Positions 44,177 through 54,858 of a DNA stretch of 64,000 bases are shown here, piece after piece (within the stretch, counting starts at the first letter, position 1; every line of letters starts with the position of its first letter). A program made the translations under genes and the position numbers. Origin of the DNA: Flectonema sp. DT1601 (lineage: Eukaryota; Euglenozoa; Diplonemea; Diplonemida; Diplonemidae); NCBI GenBank assembly GCA_964019425.1, contig OZ025783.1, positions 372,001 through 436,000 on the forward strand, given 5' to 3'. The notes beneath the pieces were generated by a model, which was not told where the DNA came from, made no database searches, and saw nothing but the letters and a program-made list of their open reading frames with translations.

Positions 44177-46456
44177 GACTAAAGGTAATGTTAGTAGAGG
44201 TACACAATCTAATGTCGTAAAAGCCTCCACACTAAAATCAAGTGTTTGTAACTTATCTAAATACACTCCTCCCTTCCATGTTGTTATTTAGTACAGAATC
44301 GAGTTATGGGGGAGGTACAAATATAGAAAACGTGAGCATGCAGGGAGTGCGTAGGTTTATCGAAATTGCAATCATTCGTGTCATTCCAAGGGAAGAAAGC
44401 CGCTACGACCAAGGTTGCCTTATGGCTAGCTAAGTTGTTAAATAAAAGGTACAAAGAATCATGAATGACATGTACTAACATTCAGACATATGGCAGCCAC
44501 AGTTGGGTTGTGAATCCGACCGCGTACTACAAGTTGAGCACCCCTGCCTTGCAGTTCGTTACAGCGGATGTAGATTTCTTTTCTTTTTCTTGTTTTCGGT
44601 TATCATTTTTTTTTTTTTTAAAACTAGTTAGTTTATGTGAGATTCTTTAGTTAGTATTAATAGTAGTTATCAGTCAAAAAAGAAAAAAAAATTCAAAAAA
44701 TCGTAGGAAACAAACAAATAATGGGTTGGTTTCAGGCTATTAAGAAACCTTTCTTCGTACCATTCCCCTTACCCAGCCCTCTTCAGCGAAGAGGTCAAGG
44801 GGGACACTGCGGTATCAGGCCTGTCCTACTCATAGCGTTTGCCCTTCTCACCAAAGGGATCACGTCAACATGGTTATTTATTTTAAGTTTGTTGGGAAAT
44901 AGTAAAACAGAAAAATCATTTGTTTGATTTTTTTTTTTTTTTTTTTCTTCTTCTTCCCGAATGTAGTGAACTTTTTTAAAAAAATCCAGTCCGGGGGGGA
45001 AAAAAAAAGAGAGAGACGGCAAACTTACCTGATCACGTGTGGTGCTTCGCCACCAAAGGTGTGGAAACACTTAGAAATCGAACAAACAAAACAAACAAAC
45101 AAGGCAGGATTGCACATCTTCTACTCTCCAAGGCGGGAACGTAAATAAGAAAGCGACAAGAAGCGTGAAAGAAGAAAAGAAAAAATATTAAAGAAACAAG
45201 ACATTTTAACAAGCCTTCATCGTGAATACCTCCTCCAATGAGAAAGGAAACACAAAAAGAGGAAAAATGACAACGATTGACTTGTCTGCTTTGATGGTGG
45301 CGCATTTCAAAAACTGAAGGACACAATAGGGGACGACCATCACATGTTCTATTAAAGAAAAGACTGCCGTTGACTAAAGACGATTAGAACTAACTTTGGA
45401 GTAACTCCAAGGCCCCTAACCTAACCAAGCAATAATTTCGCAGTACAAAAACACAAACGGGATGAGACAAGATAGTGCTAAGAAACAAGAACCAAAACAA
45501 CGACAAATCTAGCAGTTTGGAAACACAAATAATGTGACAATGTCATAATGATTATCAATACCAAGTTGTGTAATTAAGGTAATAATTAAATCAAATAGAA
45601 TAAATAGGTAGATATATATTTTACCAAGAAATACATTTTGCCACCAAAAGGCGTACTATTTTTTTTTTTTTTTTTTGCAAAGAGAGGAGAAAAAAAACCA
45701 AAAAAAAAAAAAAAAAAAAAAAAACTGAAATTTTCTCCTCGTCTTAGTGAACCACTGCGGGCAGCAGTCTAAGGAAAGATAAAAGGAAGAGAATTTTTTT
45801 TTTTTTTTTTTTTTTTCACAAGAATTTTTCCTCACAAGAATAATTCCTGGCCAAGGTTAATGGTTCTCCAATTTGTCTCTAAGAGTTCCTTTGCTAGAAA
45901 TCAGTCTTGTGAGGAAGACTCACACAAGTTTTTTTTTTTTTTTTTTTTCCAACCTAAATTTATGAGAAAACCTCCCGAGAATGAATTCCTCAAGAGAACT
46001 TCCTTTTACAGTTATTTTGGTAAAACCCTACGCACCACATTTCCAACTTTTTTTTTTTTTTCTTTTTTTCTGATTATTTTTTCTCAGGATTTTCTCTGGT
46101 GAATTTCTCAAAAAAAAACAAAGAAAGAAAAAAAAAAAGGGGGATTTTAATACGATACGAAAAGAGAATACTGCAGGTCTTTGGGGGTAATAAATAATCC
46201 CCCAACGAACCAGCAATGCAACAGGTTACTTTATGTCTCAATGCGACTAGCAGCTTCCAATAGATACGGAGCTTTTAAAACACTGAACCAAAGTAAGAAT
46301 GCATTTATACCTCGAGTAGAATACCTTTTAAGTTTTAGCAGTGTGGTTAAACACATTATTTTTTTCTTTTTTTTTTTCATTAGTCTATTTTACCTCTACA
46401 GTCGGGGTTTCGCACGGCGAAAGATGCAAAAAAATTTGCTTGAAAAGCAAAAGGTT

Positions 46457-48814
46457 TTAAGTCGGTAATGCAGTATTCTCTACGATGGTGGAAGGTGACT
46501 TGTCTAATTTGATTAATTCTTCTATCCAAATGTCGAGTCTTCGCCTAATTATGAAGTGGGTTTCGTTTGAACTTCCCTCAGAAAAGGTACTACTTTCAGT
46601 ATTATCTAAAGCCGAACGTGCCTGAGAGAATCTCTCTGATCTAATGAGACGGAATGCTTCGTTGTTGGCAGCAGTTGCATCTACTGCGCCTGCGCCAGAA
46701 TCAGCTGCGTACATCCATTCAGCATTTGGGATGTTTGCTTTTGAGGCAAGACCATAAAGGATTGAAGGCTTACGGTCATCAATAAATGTAAAATCTATCG
46801 GAGTGATATCAATGTATTGAACAACACAAGTCATTGATCTGATACAGGCCTCTCCGACAGAACTATCAATTAAGATTCCAACAGGGTTCGGAATATCATA
46901 TTTAGCAACTAATGGTATACTGAGCTTTGATAATTGTTGTGCTATGTGAACACAGTGCCCCAGTATTGTGAATTTCTTTGTAACATTACCGAAGATTCCA
47001 CACTGGACTTTACCTTGAGCAATTCCAATACTTGGTCTTGACGACTGAAGACAAGGATGCTTACCAGCCAACGCTGCTACTGCATCTCTTACAGCAAGCG
47101 CTGCTACAGCTGACCTCTGAGTAAGACGACCGTAAATATTAATAGAAGCGTTCCATGTTGTCAGTACTGACCCTCCATCTGTAAGCTCACAAACACCTTG
47201 TGTATCTTTGCACGTATCAATAATCGTTTCATAAAAATCACCAAAATAACTCTGAATAGTAGTAGTTGATGCTCCATTGATAAGTGATATAAAAGGAGGG
47301 TTGGTAGACATTGCTCCAACAACTCGCTTCTTAACAACACCTGGATCGATATTGTGGAAGTCATTGTCTGAAGATTCAGATGGTGCGAATGTACTTGTTT
47401 TCCTAACTGTAATAAACTGAGAATTGGTACTGTAGTTGTCAACTGATGTACAGACTGATCCCGCATCACCTGGAGAGTCTGGAACATTATTCTCCAACTC
47501 TAACTGTCCAAGAAGAGATTGTGGTAAGAACTTACTGTATTCATCTAACTTTTCGATTACTACACGGAATCCTACTTGAATGTCTGCAATCTCCTTCACA
47601 AGTGAGTTCCCTTCAATGCATTCAAGGGCTAAAGCAAATTCCAAATTCCCAACAAAGTTAAGAGCCTTTGTGAGTTTTGAAAGAGGAGTAGCAACAGTAA
47701 CGATCAACATTACAGTAAATACCATGGCGACAACACCAATCACAATGTTGATTATTAAAGTGAATCGAGTGCTCGCATCAATGTCTCCAAATACGAGGTC
47801 TTTCTTCATTCCATAAATAAGTTCAAAATCCCACTCATGAAAAGTCATATCAGTGACCTGTACCAAATACCCTCCAACATTAAGTGTTTCACCGTATGGA
47901 GTGTTGAGGCTTGCTTGGTATATTTTCTTAGTGTCGGCATCTTCTAAGTCATCAGGGTTGCTACTTCCGAATGGCATACCATGTGAGGCTACTAAGACAA
48001 CATTCAACCTGCGGTTTACAATAAGTATTCTCTCCTGTTTTCCATACTGGAGAATGTCACGTACTGTCTCACTAAAGATGTGAGTTGTAATAATCCCATA
48101 TGAGGTTGCTAGCAGGTAACCAGATGCATTCCTCAAAGCAGCATGACACTGCAGTGTCAATGCACCTTGAGTCGTATCCGCCATGAGTCCAGCATCAAGA
48201 GGCATGCAGGCTATGTCTTTGTCTTTGTTTTGTTCACCGTCAAATTCATTTTCAGCCCAGCATTGATCTATCCAAATATCACAAGTTGCATTGACAGGAT
48301 TTTCCTTGCCAGGATGTGGGAATAAAGTAGCAGTCGTTATATCTACACCAGAAGGCACCATCACCCCATTGCTGTAGTTCCACTGCTGTAATGGAGTTTT
48401 TTCATATAAACCAGTAGAATCAGTTGTTGAATGCAATCGAACAAATGATAAAATATCCATCTCATGAGGACCGTTCCTCACATGAATTCCAACATAAGTT
48501 AAATCTGGCATTCCTAACATTAGTGATGTCCATGATGCCCTGAATGGATCAAAATCATGATTATTTAAATATGGGTAATTCCTGAAATCTGACATCATCG
48601 GGTAGTTCATCAGGTATGCAGCAGTTCTTGCGATGGACATTTGATTGCTGACTCTGGCAGTTACTCTACTTGATCTATCTTTAATTAAAGAATTCGATAA
48701 AGTTCCCAAAGACTTGTCCGTTGTAATCATCGATAACGTAATCGTGATGGCACTCGCAGCTGCGATAATCAGAGTTATCGAAATTTCGAAAAAACGAAGT
48801 GGAATTCGAAGCAT
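46457..48814 (-). CDS. Receptor with HAMP and metal-less cyclase-like domain
   Basis: 785 residues from the ATG at 48814. A first membrane segment (ISITLIIAAASAITITLSMI) is followed by an extracellular sensor of about 330 residues of Cache type (PDLTYVGIHVRNGP; ASGYLLATSYGIITTH). A second membrane segment (FTLIINIVIGVVAMVFTVML) leads into a HAMP-like linker (ATPLSKLTKALNFVG). The C-terminal half resembles a class III nucleotide cyclase. The second half of that domain is clear (RPSIGIAQGKVQCGIFGNVT and FTILGHCVHIAQQLSKL, the usual place of GDxVNxAARLE). Both Asp metal ligands of active cyclases seem replaced: the FxDIxGFT position reads FISLINGAS, and the GDxxxA position reads GSVLTTWN. It probably signals without making cAMP/cGMP, or works with an active partner. 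Single exon. Confidence 0.82.
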   Translation of the reverse strand: MLRIPLRFFEISITLIIAAASAITITLSMITTDKSLGTLSNSLIKDRSSRVTARVSNQMSIARTAAYLMNYPMMSDFRNYPYLNNHDFDPFRASWTSLMLGMPDLTYVGIHVRNGPHEMDILSFVRLHSTTDSTGLYEKTPLQQWNYSNGVMVPSGVDITTATLFPHPGKENPVNATCDIWIDQCWAENEFDGEQNKDKDIACMPLDAGLMADTTQGALTLQCHAALRNASGYLLATSYGIITTHIFSETVRDILQYGKQERILIVNRRLNVVLVASHGMPFGSSNPDDLEDADTKKIYQASLNTPYGETLNVGGYLVQVTDMTFHEWDFELIYGMKKDLVFGDIDASTRFTLIINIVIGVVAMVFTVMLIVTVATPLSKLTKALNFVGNLEFALALECIEGNSLVKEIADIQVGFRVVIEKLDEYSKFLPQSLLGQLELENNVPDSPGDAGSVCTSVDNYSTNSQFITVRKTSTFAPSESSDNDFHNIDPGVVKKRVVGAMSTNPPFISLINGASTTTIQSYFGDFYETIIDTCKDTQGVCELTDGGSVLTTWNASINIYGRLTQRSAVAALAVRDAVAALAGKHPCLQSSRPSIGIAQGKVQCGIFGNVTKKFTILGHCVHIAQQLSKLSIPLVAKYDIPNPVGILIDSSVGEACIRSMTCVVQYIDITPIDFTFIDDRKPSILYGLASKANIPNAEWMYAADSGAGAVDATAANNEAFRLIRSERFSQARSALDNTESSTFSEGSSNETHFIIRRRLDIWIEELIKLDKSPSTIVENTALPT

Positions 48815-49284
48815 TTTTTTGTTTTTTTTTATTAGAAACAATAAAAAGAGGGGGTGGAAATAAAAGCAATATTTAACAACAGGGTTTGCTTCTGTTTGGG
48901 GAAAAAAAAAAGTTTTAACAAAAAAGAAAATTCAGCATCCAAAGTTGTTGTTTTTTTTTTGTTGCAGATACTTTAGAATAGCTCAGACATATGCACGTGC
49001 AGCTGAAAAAAAAAGAAAAAGAAATAAGAAAAAGAAAAATTGCTATTATGACTTGCCATGAAACGCCTATTATTTAATTTTTTTTTTTTTTTTTGACAGA
49101 CGCAGGATTCCGTAGCCTCACTTTGTAACAGCTGCAATAAATGTTAAGTTCTTTTTTTTTTTTTTTTTTTTTTTTTCCTCATATTTTTTTTCTAACAAGG
49201 AAAAAAATACGTACCGATAATAACTGAGCGCTGAAAGGCTCAAGTAAGAATAGTAAGCCAACTTCATAACGATTGACTTCAGTA
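48815..49284. other. Spacer, nothing recognised
   Basis: AT-rich spacer of about 470 bases with T runs of 10-22 bases. No coding or RNA feature seen. Confidence 0.55.
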
Positions 49285-49644
49285 CTATTTTTTTCGATAC
49301 ATAACACCTTCTGACGTGTCGTCTCTGAGAACCGGAGCTACAATCATTTGACGTTTTCTCAGGTAGGAATTTAAACCTCTACGACCCCTTCTAATTGTGT
49401 ATAATTTTATCTCCTGTTCATGTTTCATTTGCATCATATCTCTGTGAACAGTTTCAGAACGTGGACCGAATTGTTTTTGATCTGTGTTGTTGTGTTTTTT
49501 TTTTTGTTTGTTTTGTTTTATAAAAAAATATATATACTCAACAAAAGAGTTTGGCTTAATACCTAACCACCAGATATACGCCTCTCTAAGATTTTGCATT
49601 CTCTCTTCTTCGATTATTTCTTCTTCTCTGATGTCGATTGCTGT

Positions 49645-49678
<34 letters not shown>

Positions 49679-50213
49679 CGATGATGCTAACACGAAGTAA
49701 AAAAATCAACTACATACGGGATCCATCATCATTAACATTCCCAGACACGGCTAAGGCATCTTCACCTTCTTGAAGACCACTGTGAATAGTTTTAACCATA
49801 TCATGAGGTACTTCGTAAAGCTCCAAACCATCAACAGGAGGAGGCGAGTAGCTAGCCACTGGAGGTGTCATTGTTGGTTCTCTAAATAAAATCGGCCAAG
49901 TTGTTGTTGTTGGTCTGCTAGCAGCAGCCTGTAGCACTTCAGGTAATGATTTTAAAGCTCTGTATTGTGATCTTTCAAAAGAGTCTTCCACTTCATTTGC
50001 TGCACTCATCGTGTCTTCTTGTATACGATCATACATTCTTGAACAGTCTTTTAAAAACTCTTCTCTTTTCAATGGCATCTTCTTTGGGTACCAATTATAT
50101 CCATCCGCGTAACCTTCAAGTAGGGCAAAAATTTTGTCTTCGTCACTTGACTTGATGTCTGTCTTTGCCACTTCTTTCTTCTTAGCGGCAAGTCTGACCA
50201 ACGAACGACGCAT
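49285..50213 (-). CDS. Unknown protein, possibly mitochondrial, three exons
   Basis: Exons 50213-49718, 49640-49538 and 49441-49285 join in phases 1 and 2 into 251 residues. The first donor is GATCCC|GTATGT and its acceptor CTCACAG follows about 30 A residues. The second donor is GTTGA|GTATAT with acceptor GTTCACAG. The N-terminus is basic with few acids and Ser/Ala (MRRSLVRLAAKKKEVAK), like a mitochondrial presequence. Later parts are helical (IREEEIIEEERMQNLREAYI) and end in a basic segment (YTIRRGRRGLNSYLRKRQ) such as ribosomal proteins have. A mitochondrial ribosomal or RNA-binding protein would fit, but no family is recognised. The leader acceptor TCCACAG is 10-15 bases before the ATG. 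Confidence 0.65.
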
Positions 50214-50603
50214 ATTATATCTGCTGTGGATTGAAAGAAAAAATTATGATAAAAATATTAACTTGTGTAGCCCCATTTCGTTATGTCGTAGATGATTGTT
50301 GCAGTCACGACTTCAGAAAGGATTTTAAATTTGACTACCTGCTCGGTTTACAAACCAAGAGTAGAACAGTATTGAAGAATTATATACTTCAGTTTAAGAA
50401 AATAGAAAGTCAGTGAATGACATCGTGTCGGAATAACACGGATTTGATACAAACAGGGGGAAAAAGAATATGTAGAAACAATCATTCGTGTTAGTAATCA
50501 CGGGTAGTTTAATAAATGCAACCAGCAGTGAGACTCTATTTGTCAGACTGCAGAACGGTACAAAAAAGAAAAGGAAATAGAAGCATGAAAAGAGGCTATC
50601 TTC
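50214..50603. other. Spacer, nothing recognised
   Basis: About 390 bases. A short plus-strand open frame (50231-50416) has no recognisable features and looks like chance. Confidence 0.5.
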
Positions 50604-52085
50604 TCACCTCTTATTTGCAAAGGCAGTAAACGGATTTACCTTTCCAACAGTAGTTGTGACTTCGGGTATTGATCGCAAAGGGCTTTCTATGTCAGCTTCT
50701 GAGTCTTGTTCTGAAAGTATTGTTCCGATATTTACACTAGAAGCGGAGTCATCGTCAGAACAACAATCAGAATATAACTTAAGCCTAGCGAGGATTGTCT
50801 TTTCATCTGTAGGAGTGTCATCGTAGAGAGTTCTTTTGCTTTTAAACTGAACAAAAAACCGACTTCGAACGATACGTTTGGGTAACTCATCAGTGACGAG
50901 TTTGTCAGTTTTTTTATTCTCAACTTCCAATCGATTCGTGTTTGTAATTTTAGAACGTTTAGTCGATTTCACATTTACAAATGACCAGAGAGATAGTTGT
51001 CTTTTTTGACTTACCTTTTTAATTTTTAATGTCTCTGCTGAAATAACTGATAAATTATTTTTAAACTGTCCTGTATAATTCATCATCGTAGTTGGATCGA
51101 TCGTCATATTTAAAACACCCGAAACTACGTCAGATTTCCAAACAGGACCGATTGTTTCATCAACGTTAGTTTGGTTTAAGAAATCAGTCGAAGGTTGTAG
51201 AACATATCCGAGACACTTTTCATCATATTTCAAAATTCTTTGATACCTAAAAGCATTTTCAGATTGTAATATTTTTTCAAAATAATTCGACAATTCCATG
51301 TCTGACATTGAATTCTTCGTATGAATTGCCATCGCAGATATCAACTCATTCTGATTTAGAGTACACCAAGAAAGAGCTTTTTTAACACCAACCCCCTTGA
51401 TTGAAGGCAAGTAGTCACATCCGCTCAAAACACACATTCTCAAAAACTGATCAGCTGTAAGAGGGGGTTCCTTAATTTTTAATACGTCTTGATGTTGGAA
51501 CAAATCACCCATCCCACTCTGAGAATCTAATTTATAAAAGACTCGAGGAGCTCTGAATGGTAACAAGTCACTGTCTTCAGTTATGACGACGTGGATGTAA
51601 TTGTTAATAGCGAGATATGCAAGTTGGGAATCTGCTTCATACGGTGCGACTTGCACTTCTATTTTATTATTCTGAAGAATCTGAATGACAGAATATGCAA
51701 TTTCACCAGTGATATCCAGAGACCTTTGGTACTGCTCAATCGCTTTCAATCTCTCTCCCGATGATAAATATTTCTTTGCTTTTTCGTGTGCTTCTGTTCT
51801 TCGTTCATTTCTTCCACTATTTGTATTTCCCTTCAACGGAATGTCCGCACCATCGAATACTACAACAGGTATAATCCCAGCTGAGACTAGCAATTGAATT
51901 CTGTTCATAAAAGATTTCAAATACATCGCAGTTGGAATCCCGACACTTAATTCATATGCACAACTAAAACATGCTTTATGAAGCCATGAGTATCCATCTA
52001 TTCCAACACGAAAACCTTTAAATTCATTTATATTGCATCTCCGTGACTTCGATTTGATTGCTTGCAATAGACCTGGAATACCCAT
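50604..52085 (-). CDS. EXO1: Exonuclease 1 (FEN1/XPG-family nuclease)
   Basis: 5'-3' exonuclease and flap nuclease used in mismatch repair and DNA end resection. 493 residues in one exon, shorter than yeast or human EXO1 because the tail is short. The N-terminal nuclease region starts MGIPGLLQAI, with Asp30 in GIDGYSWLHK and Asp78 in VVVFDGADIP. The internal region has YEADSQLAYL at 149-158, EDSDLLPF at 170-177 and the helix-hairpin-helix LSGCDYLPSIKGVGVKKA at 220-237, so all metal ligands are present. A PCNA-binding PIP box (QLSLWSFV, 363-370) follows in the basic tail. The start lies three bases after an acceptor in a C-rich tract (CCCCCCTTCACAG|AATG). That acceptor and start codon are part of a 15-bp duplication flanking an inserted repeat. 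Confidence 0.95.
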   Translation of the reverse strand: MGIPGLLQAIKSKSRRCNINEFKGFRVGIDGYSWLHKACFSCAYELSVGIPTAMYLKSFMNRIQLLVSAGIIPVVVFDGADIPLKGNTNSGRNERRTEAHEKAKKYLSSGERLKAIEQYQRSLDITGEIAYSVIQILQNNKIEVQVAPYEADSQLAYLAINNYIHVVITEDSDLLPFRAPRVFYKLDSQSGMGDLFQHQDVLKIKEPPLTADQFLRMCVLSGCDYLPSIKGVGVKKALSWCTLNQNELISAMAIHTKNSMSDMELSNYFEKILQSENAFRYQRILKYDEKCLGYVLQPSTDFLNQTNVDETIGPVWKSDVVSGVLNMTIDPTTMMNYTGQFKNNLSVISAETLKIKKVSQKRQLSLWSFVNVKSTKRSKITNTNRLEVENKKTDKLVTDELPKRIVRSRFFVQFKSKRTLYDDTPTDEKTILARLKLYSDCCSDDDSASSVNIGTILSEQDSEADIESPLRSIPEVTTTVGKVNPFTAFANKR

Positions 52086-52201
52086 TCTGTGAAGGGGGGG
52101 TGAAACTTTGACAATGTAAAAACAGTAATAACTTTAGATATTAAAAACAAAATTAAAATATCGAATAGATGTTTCAAAGAAAATTACATTCTGTGAAGGG
52201 G
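52083..52201. repeat. Repeat insertion flanked by a 15-bp direct repeat
   Basis: CATTCTGTGAAGGGG occurs at 52083-52097 and again at 52187-52201. Between them is a copy of repeat family 3 (GGTGAAACTTTGACAATGTA; also near 53158-53195, 38930-38985 and, diverged, 52325-52360). The arrangement looks like a short insertion with a target-site duplication. The duplicated bases include the complement of the EXO1 start codon and its acceptor. Confidence 0.65.
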
Positions 52202-52305
52202 TAATTTGATACTAATATTAAATGGAAAGCAACTTGAAACTGGTTAAAAACGAGAATAGGGTTCGGCCAAACAAGAAAATCAATAATTGGTATCGTTAAA
52301 AAATC
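52198..52305. repeat. Dispersed repeat, family 1, copy 3
   Basis: Starts GGGTAATTTGATACTAATAT and follows the same order of phrases as 42519-42640, ending near TTGGTATCGTTAAAAAATCC. Non-coding. Confidence 0.75.
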
Positions 52306-52884
52306 CCTTGAATACCCAGGAAGAGATTGTAGTTTAACAATGTAGAAAAACAATAATAAGCCTTATAATACTAAAATAGATAATAAGGTTGATCAGCTAA
52401 AAAGTAACGATAACAATATAACAATCAGAACATAATTAAAATAATGAATCTGTGAGAGGGTTGAATGTTTTGATTTTAAAAAACGCAAGTTGAGCATTAA
52501 CCTGTTAGAAGGAAAGATGGCTTATAAAGAAGTGACTACTGACTGCAAGCTTGAGGGACACCATGCATCAAACTTCTTGTTCTATTACTTTTTTTTTTTT
52601 TGCTTTTCTTATAAATAATTTTTAAAAAAAAAATTTAAAAAACGGATTTCCCACCCCTACGTTTTCTTTTTTTTTTTTTTTATATTGTACCTATGTAGTT
52701 CTTATTCAGATTGAAAGTCATTTATTTTCCTCCAGTGAGACAGGATTCTCCATTCAACGAAATATATTTACGTATGTTCCTTTTTACTAGGCCAGCAGCT
52801 AATACGAAATACCACACCAGAATAAACAGATAAATATACACTAGAAGCTGTGTTGGTAATAACTGAATATTAAGTCTTGGAGTG
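52306..52884. other. Spacer between repeat copies
   Basis: Contains a diverged family-3 piece near 52325-52360 and homopolymer runs near 52590-52690. No gene is seen. Confidence 0.5.
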
Positions 52885-53195
52885 GGTGGGTAACTTGATA
52901 CTAAAATTAAATGAAAAGCAACTTGAAACTGGCTAAAACGAGAATAGGGTTCGGCCAAACCTGGTTGCAATATAAGAAAATCAACAATTGGTATCGATAA
53001 AAAATCCCATATGTGTTCGAATATGGGATTCAGGGGCCACATACTACAGGTTGAGCGCCCCCATGCCCTGTAGACCGTTACAGCTTGGGGGGTTAACTGT
53101 TTGATTTTGTATGTAAAATACAAATGTTTTGTATCATAAACAACATAACGAGCTTGGGGGGTGAAACTTTAACAATGTAAAAACCCTAGGTACTG
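52885..53195. repeat. Cluster of dispersed repeats, families 1, 2 and 3 in series
   Basis: A family-1 copy (from about 52885, with an added tail containing CATACTACAGGTTGAGCGCC, a phrase also recognisable near 44525 and 1250) is followed at 53092 by the head of family 2. That is followed at 53153 by family 3. Each begins after a run of five or six G residues preceded by CTT, suggesting that G runs are preferred insertion points or part of each unit. Confidence 0.65.
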
Positions 53196-53802
53196 GGGGA
53201 AATCTTTTCTCATTTTCTTTATGCTGTCATTGTTAAGAAATTCTGTACTGAAAGGTTCCTTTTTTTTTTTTTTTTTTCTTTTTTTTTTCCCTCTCATGCA
53301 CGTATTTTTATTTTTATGATATGAAATTTTCCAGACTTCACCACATTACAAAATAAAATATATAATATAACAGATTCGTTGTTGTGACAGAACTGTCACC
53401 TACTATACCACAATGAACGCGTTCACCATTAAAAATCATGCTGAACGTTGACATTCCGTGGTACGTAATTCAGAATCATCCAAAGAGTTCCTGAGGGAAA
53501 GTAATGTTTGTGTAAAATAGAAATAAAGAACCCCAAATAAACACATTGCTAAAGAATGCTCAAACATTGTGTATCAGCGCTTTTCACTTCTGCCGAAACG
53601 ATTTTTTTCGGGAAAACACGGAGCTTAAAATGATGAATGGCGTGACAGAGGCAGGATTAAATCCACATTCACTAAAACAACATCATCTCAATAAAAGAAA
53701 GGAAAAGATGAGAAAAACTAAATATTCAAAAGTCATATTGGTTTGTGTGACTTTTTCAAAGGAACTCCTCTGATTACGTCCCAATACGGTGATAACGAGA
53801 GT
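53196..53802. other. 3' flank of the Mpo1 array
   Basis: From about 53470 to 53802 this shares sequence with the spacers before the second and third Mpo1 genes (GAAAGTAAT...TTTGTGTA; CACTTCTGCCGAA; AGGCAGGATTAAATCCACAT). It is therefore the spacer part of the tandem unit. No additional gene. Confidence 0.6.
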
Positions 53803-54336
53803 CTACTTACTCTTAACGGCTTCAGCTTGCTTCCAAGCGTGGATCTGCTTGCAAACACTGTTGTTGACCTTCTCCTGAAGTTCCTTTTGGAATCCCATCT
53901 TAAACAGAACCTCAACCCAAACAAAAAAAGGTGCCAACAACAACGACTGTCCGAATGATGTCAACAAAGCAGGGGCTTTCTTCTCAAAGATACCATGACC
54001 TACGAATTGAAGAATCCAACTAACAACGTGAATCGCAATGGCGATAGTGTAAGGGTTCTCTACCTCCTTTAGAAAGATGGTACTGGTTTCTTGCATAATG
54101 TACAAAAAGAACAAGTACGGAGTAGCAATGACCGGATCCATAAGCATATAAAACACTCCGTATACAATAGCAGTCACTTGCGGTGCGTTCACTGGAAGTC
54201 CGGTTTCAACTTCGCCAACGAACACCATCGCTGACCATAAAATCAACGGCACACAAACAATATGAATCCACTGGTTGATAGCATCGTGATGGTAGGCTCC
54301 GTAAAACGCGAGCTGCTTCTCCTTGTCGATAAACAT
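53803..54336 (-). CDS. MPO1: Mpo1-like (DUF962) membrane dioxygenase, copy 1
   Basis: Yeast Mpo1 is an iron-dependent dioxygenase of the ER that shortens 2-hydroxy fatty acids from phytosphingosine by one carbon. This 177-residue copy has the family landmarks: Tyr-His-His at 15-17 with NQWIH at 21-25, VCVPLILWS at 27-35, His103 in AIHVVSWILQ, and FVGHGIFEKKAPAL at 111-124. The invariant His residues that would bind iron are thus present. Three to four hydrophobic segments span 25-145. The C-terminus ends in a short helix with Lys-Ser-Lys. The protein is identical to copy 3. Upstream, a donor GAAAG|GTAAGT and acceptor CTTCCATAG suggest a leader intron shared with copy 2. Confidence 0.9.
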   Translation of the reverse strand: MFIDKEKQLAFYGAYHHDAINQWIHIVCVPLILWSAMVFVGEVETGLPVNAPQVTAIVYGVFYMLMDPVIATPYLFFLYIMQETSTIFLKEVENPYTIAIAIHVVSWILQFVGHGIFEKKAPALLTSFGQSLLLAPFFVWVEVLFKMGFQKELQEKVNNSVCKQIHAWKQAEAVKSK

Positions 54337-54858
54337 ATTAAAGTAGTTGTGGATGTGCTATGGAAGATGAGGATATTATATTAAATAAACCTTACTACAC
54401 TCAAAGATAAAGCAATAAAGTTAAACCTAAAGTATGACAACAAACTTACCTTTCACGTTGACATCCCGTGGTGCATATTCTACAGAATCAACCTAAAGAG
54501 TTCCTAAAGGAAAGTAATATTTGTGTATAACAGAAATGAAAACCCCTAAACAGATACGTTGTTGTTGTTAAAGAGAGCAAAGAACGTCGCGAAGTACGTT
54601 TCAAAGTAGGAATGCTCAAACAATGTTCCGGTGATTTTCACTTCTGCCGAAGCGATTTTTTCGGAAAAACACGGAGCTTAAAATGACAAGCAATAGAGGC
54701 AGGATTAAATCCACATTCACTAATATATCATCTCAATGGTGGAGAGAAAGAAAGGATAAAAAAACAACTTAAATTCAAAAGTCGTATATTGTATTAGTTT
54801 GTGTGACTTTTTCAAAGGAACTCCTCTGATTACGTCCCAATACGGTGATAACGAGAGT

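Larger units (their letters stand above)
37578..46456. other. 8.9-kb gene desert with repeats
   Basis: No supportable protein gene on either strand. Contents recognised are dispersed repeat copies (38278-38560, 38930-38985, 40120-40185, 42519-42640, 44122-44176), an 18S rRNA fragment on the minus strand (40330-40545), a perfect hairpin followed by T residues (43051-43095), and GC-richer islands near 42.3, 43.85-43.99 and 44.75-44.88 kb that I could not identify. The rest is homopolymer-rich. Small spliced genes could still be hidden. Confidence 0.55.

Noticed and set aside
44721-44927. Plus-strand open frame and an opposing frame at 44795-45070
   Set aside because: Neither shows a family feature. 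A donor-like GTAAGT near 45020 on the minus strand was noted, but no exon chain could be built.
48146-48161. 16-bp palindrome TGACACTGCAGTGTCA
   Set aside because: It lies inside the coding sequence of the receptor gene and is explained by codons; no operator role can be supported.
48815-48841. Longer N-terminus for the receptor gene
   Set aside because: The upstream codons start with TTG and run through an A-rich leader; the ATG at 48814 directly precedes the membrane anchor.
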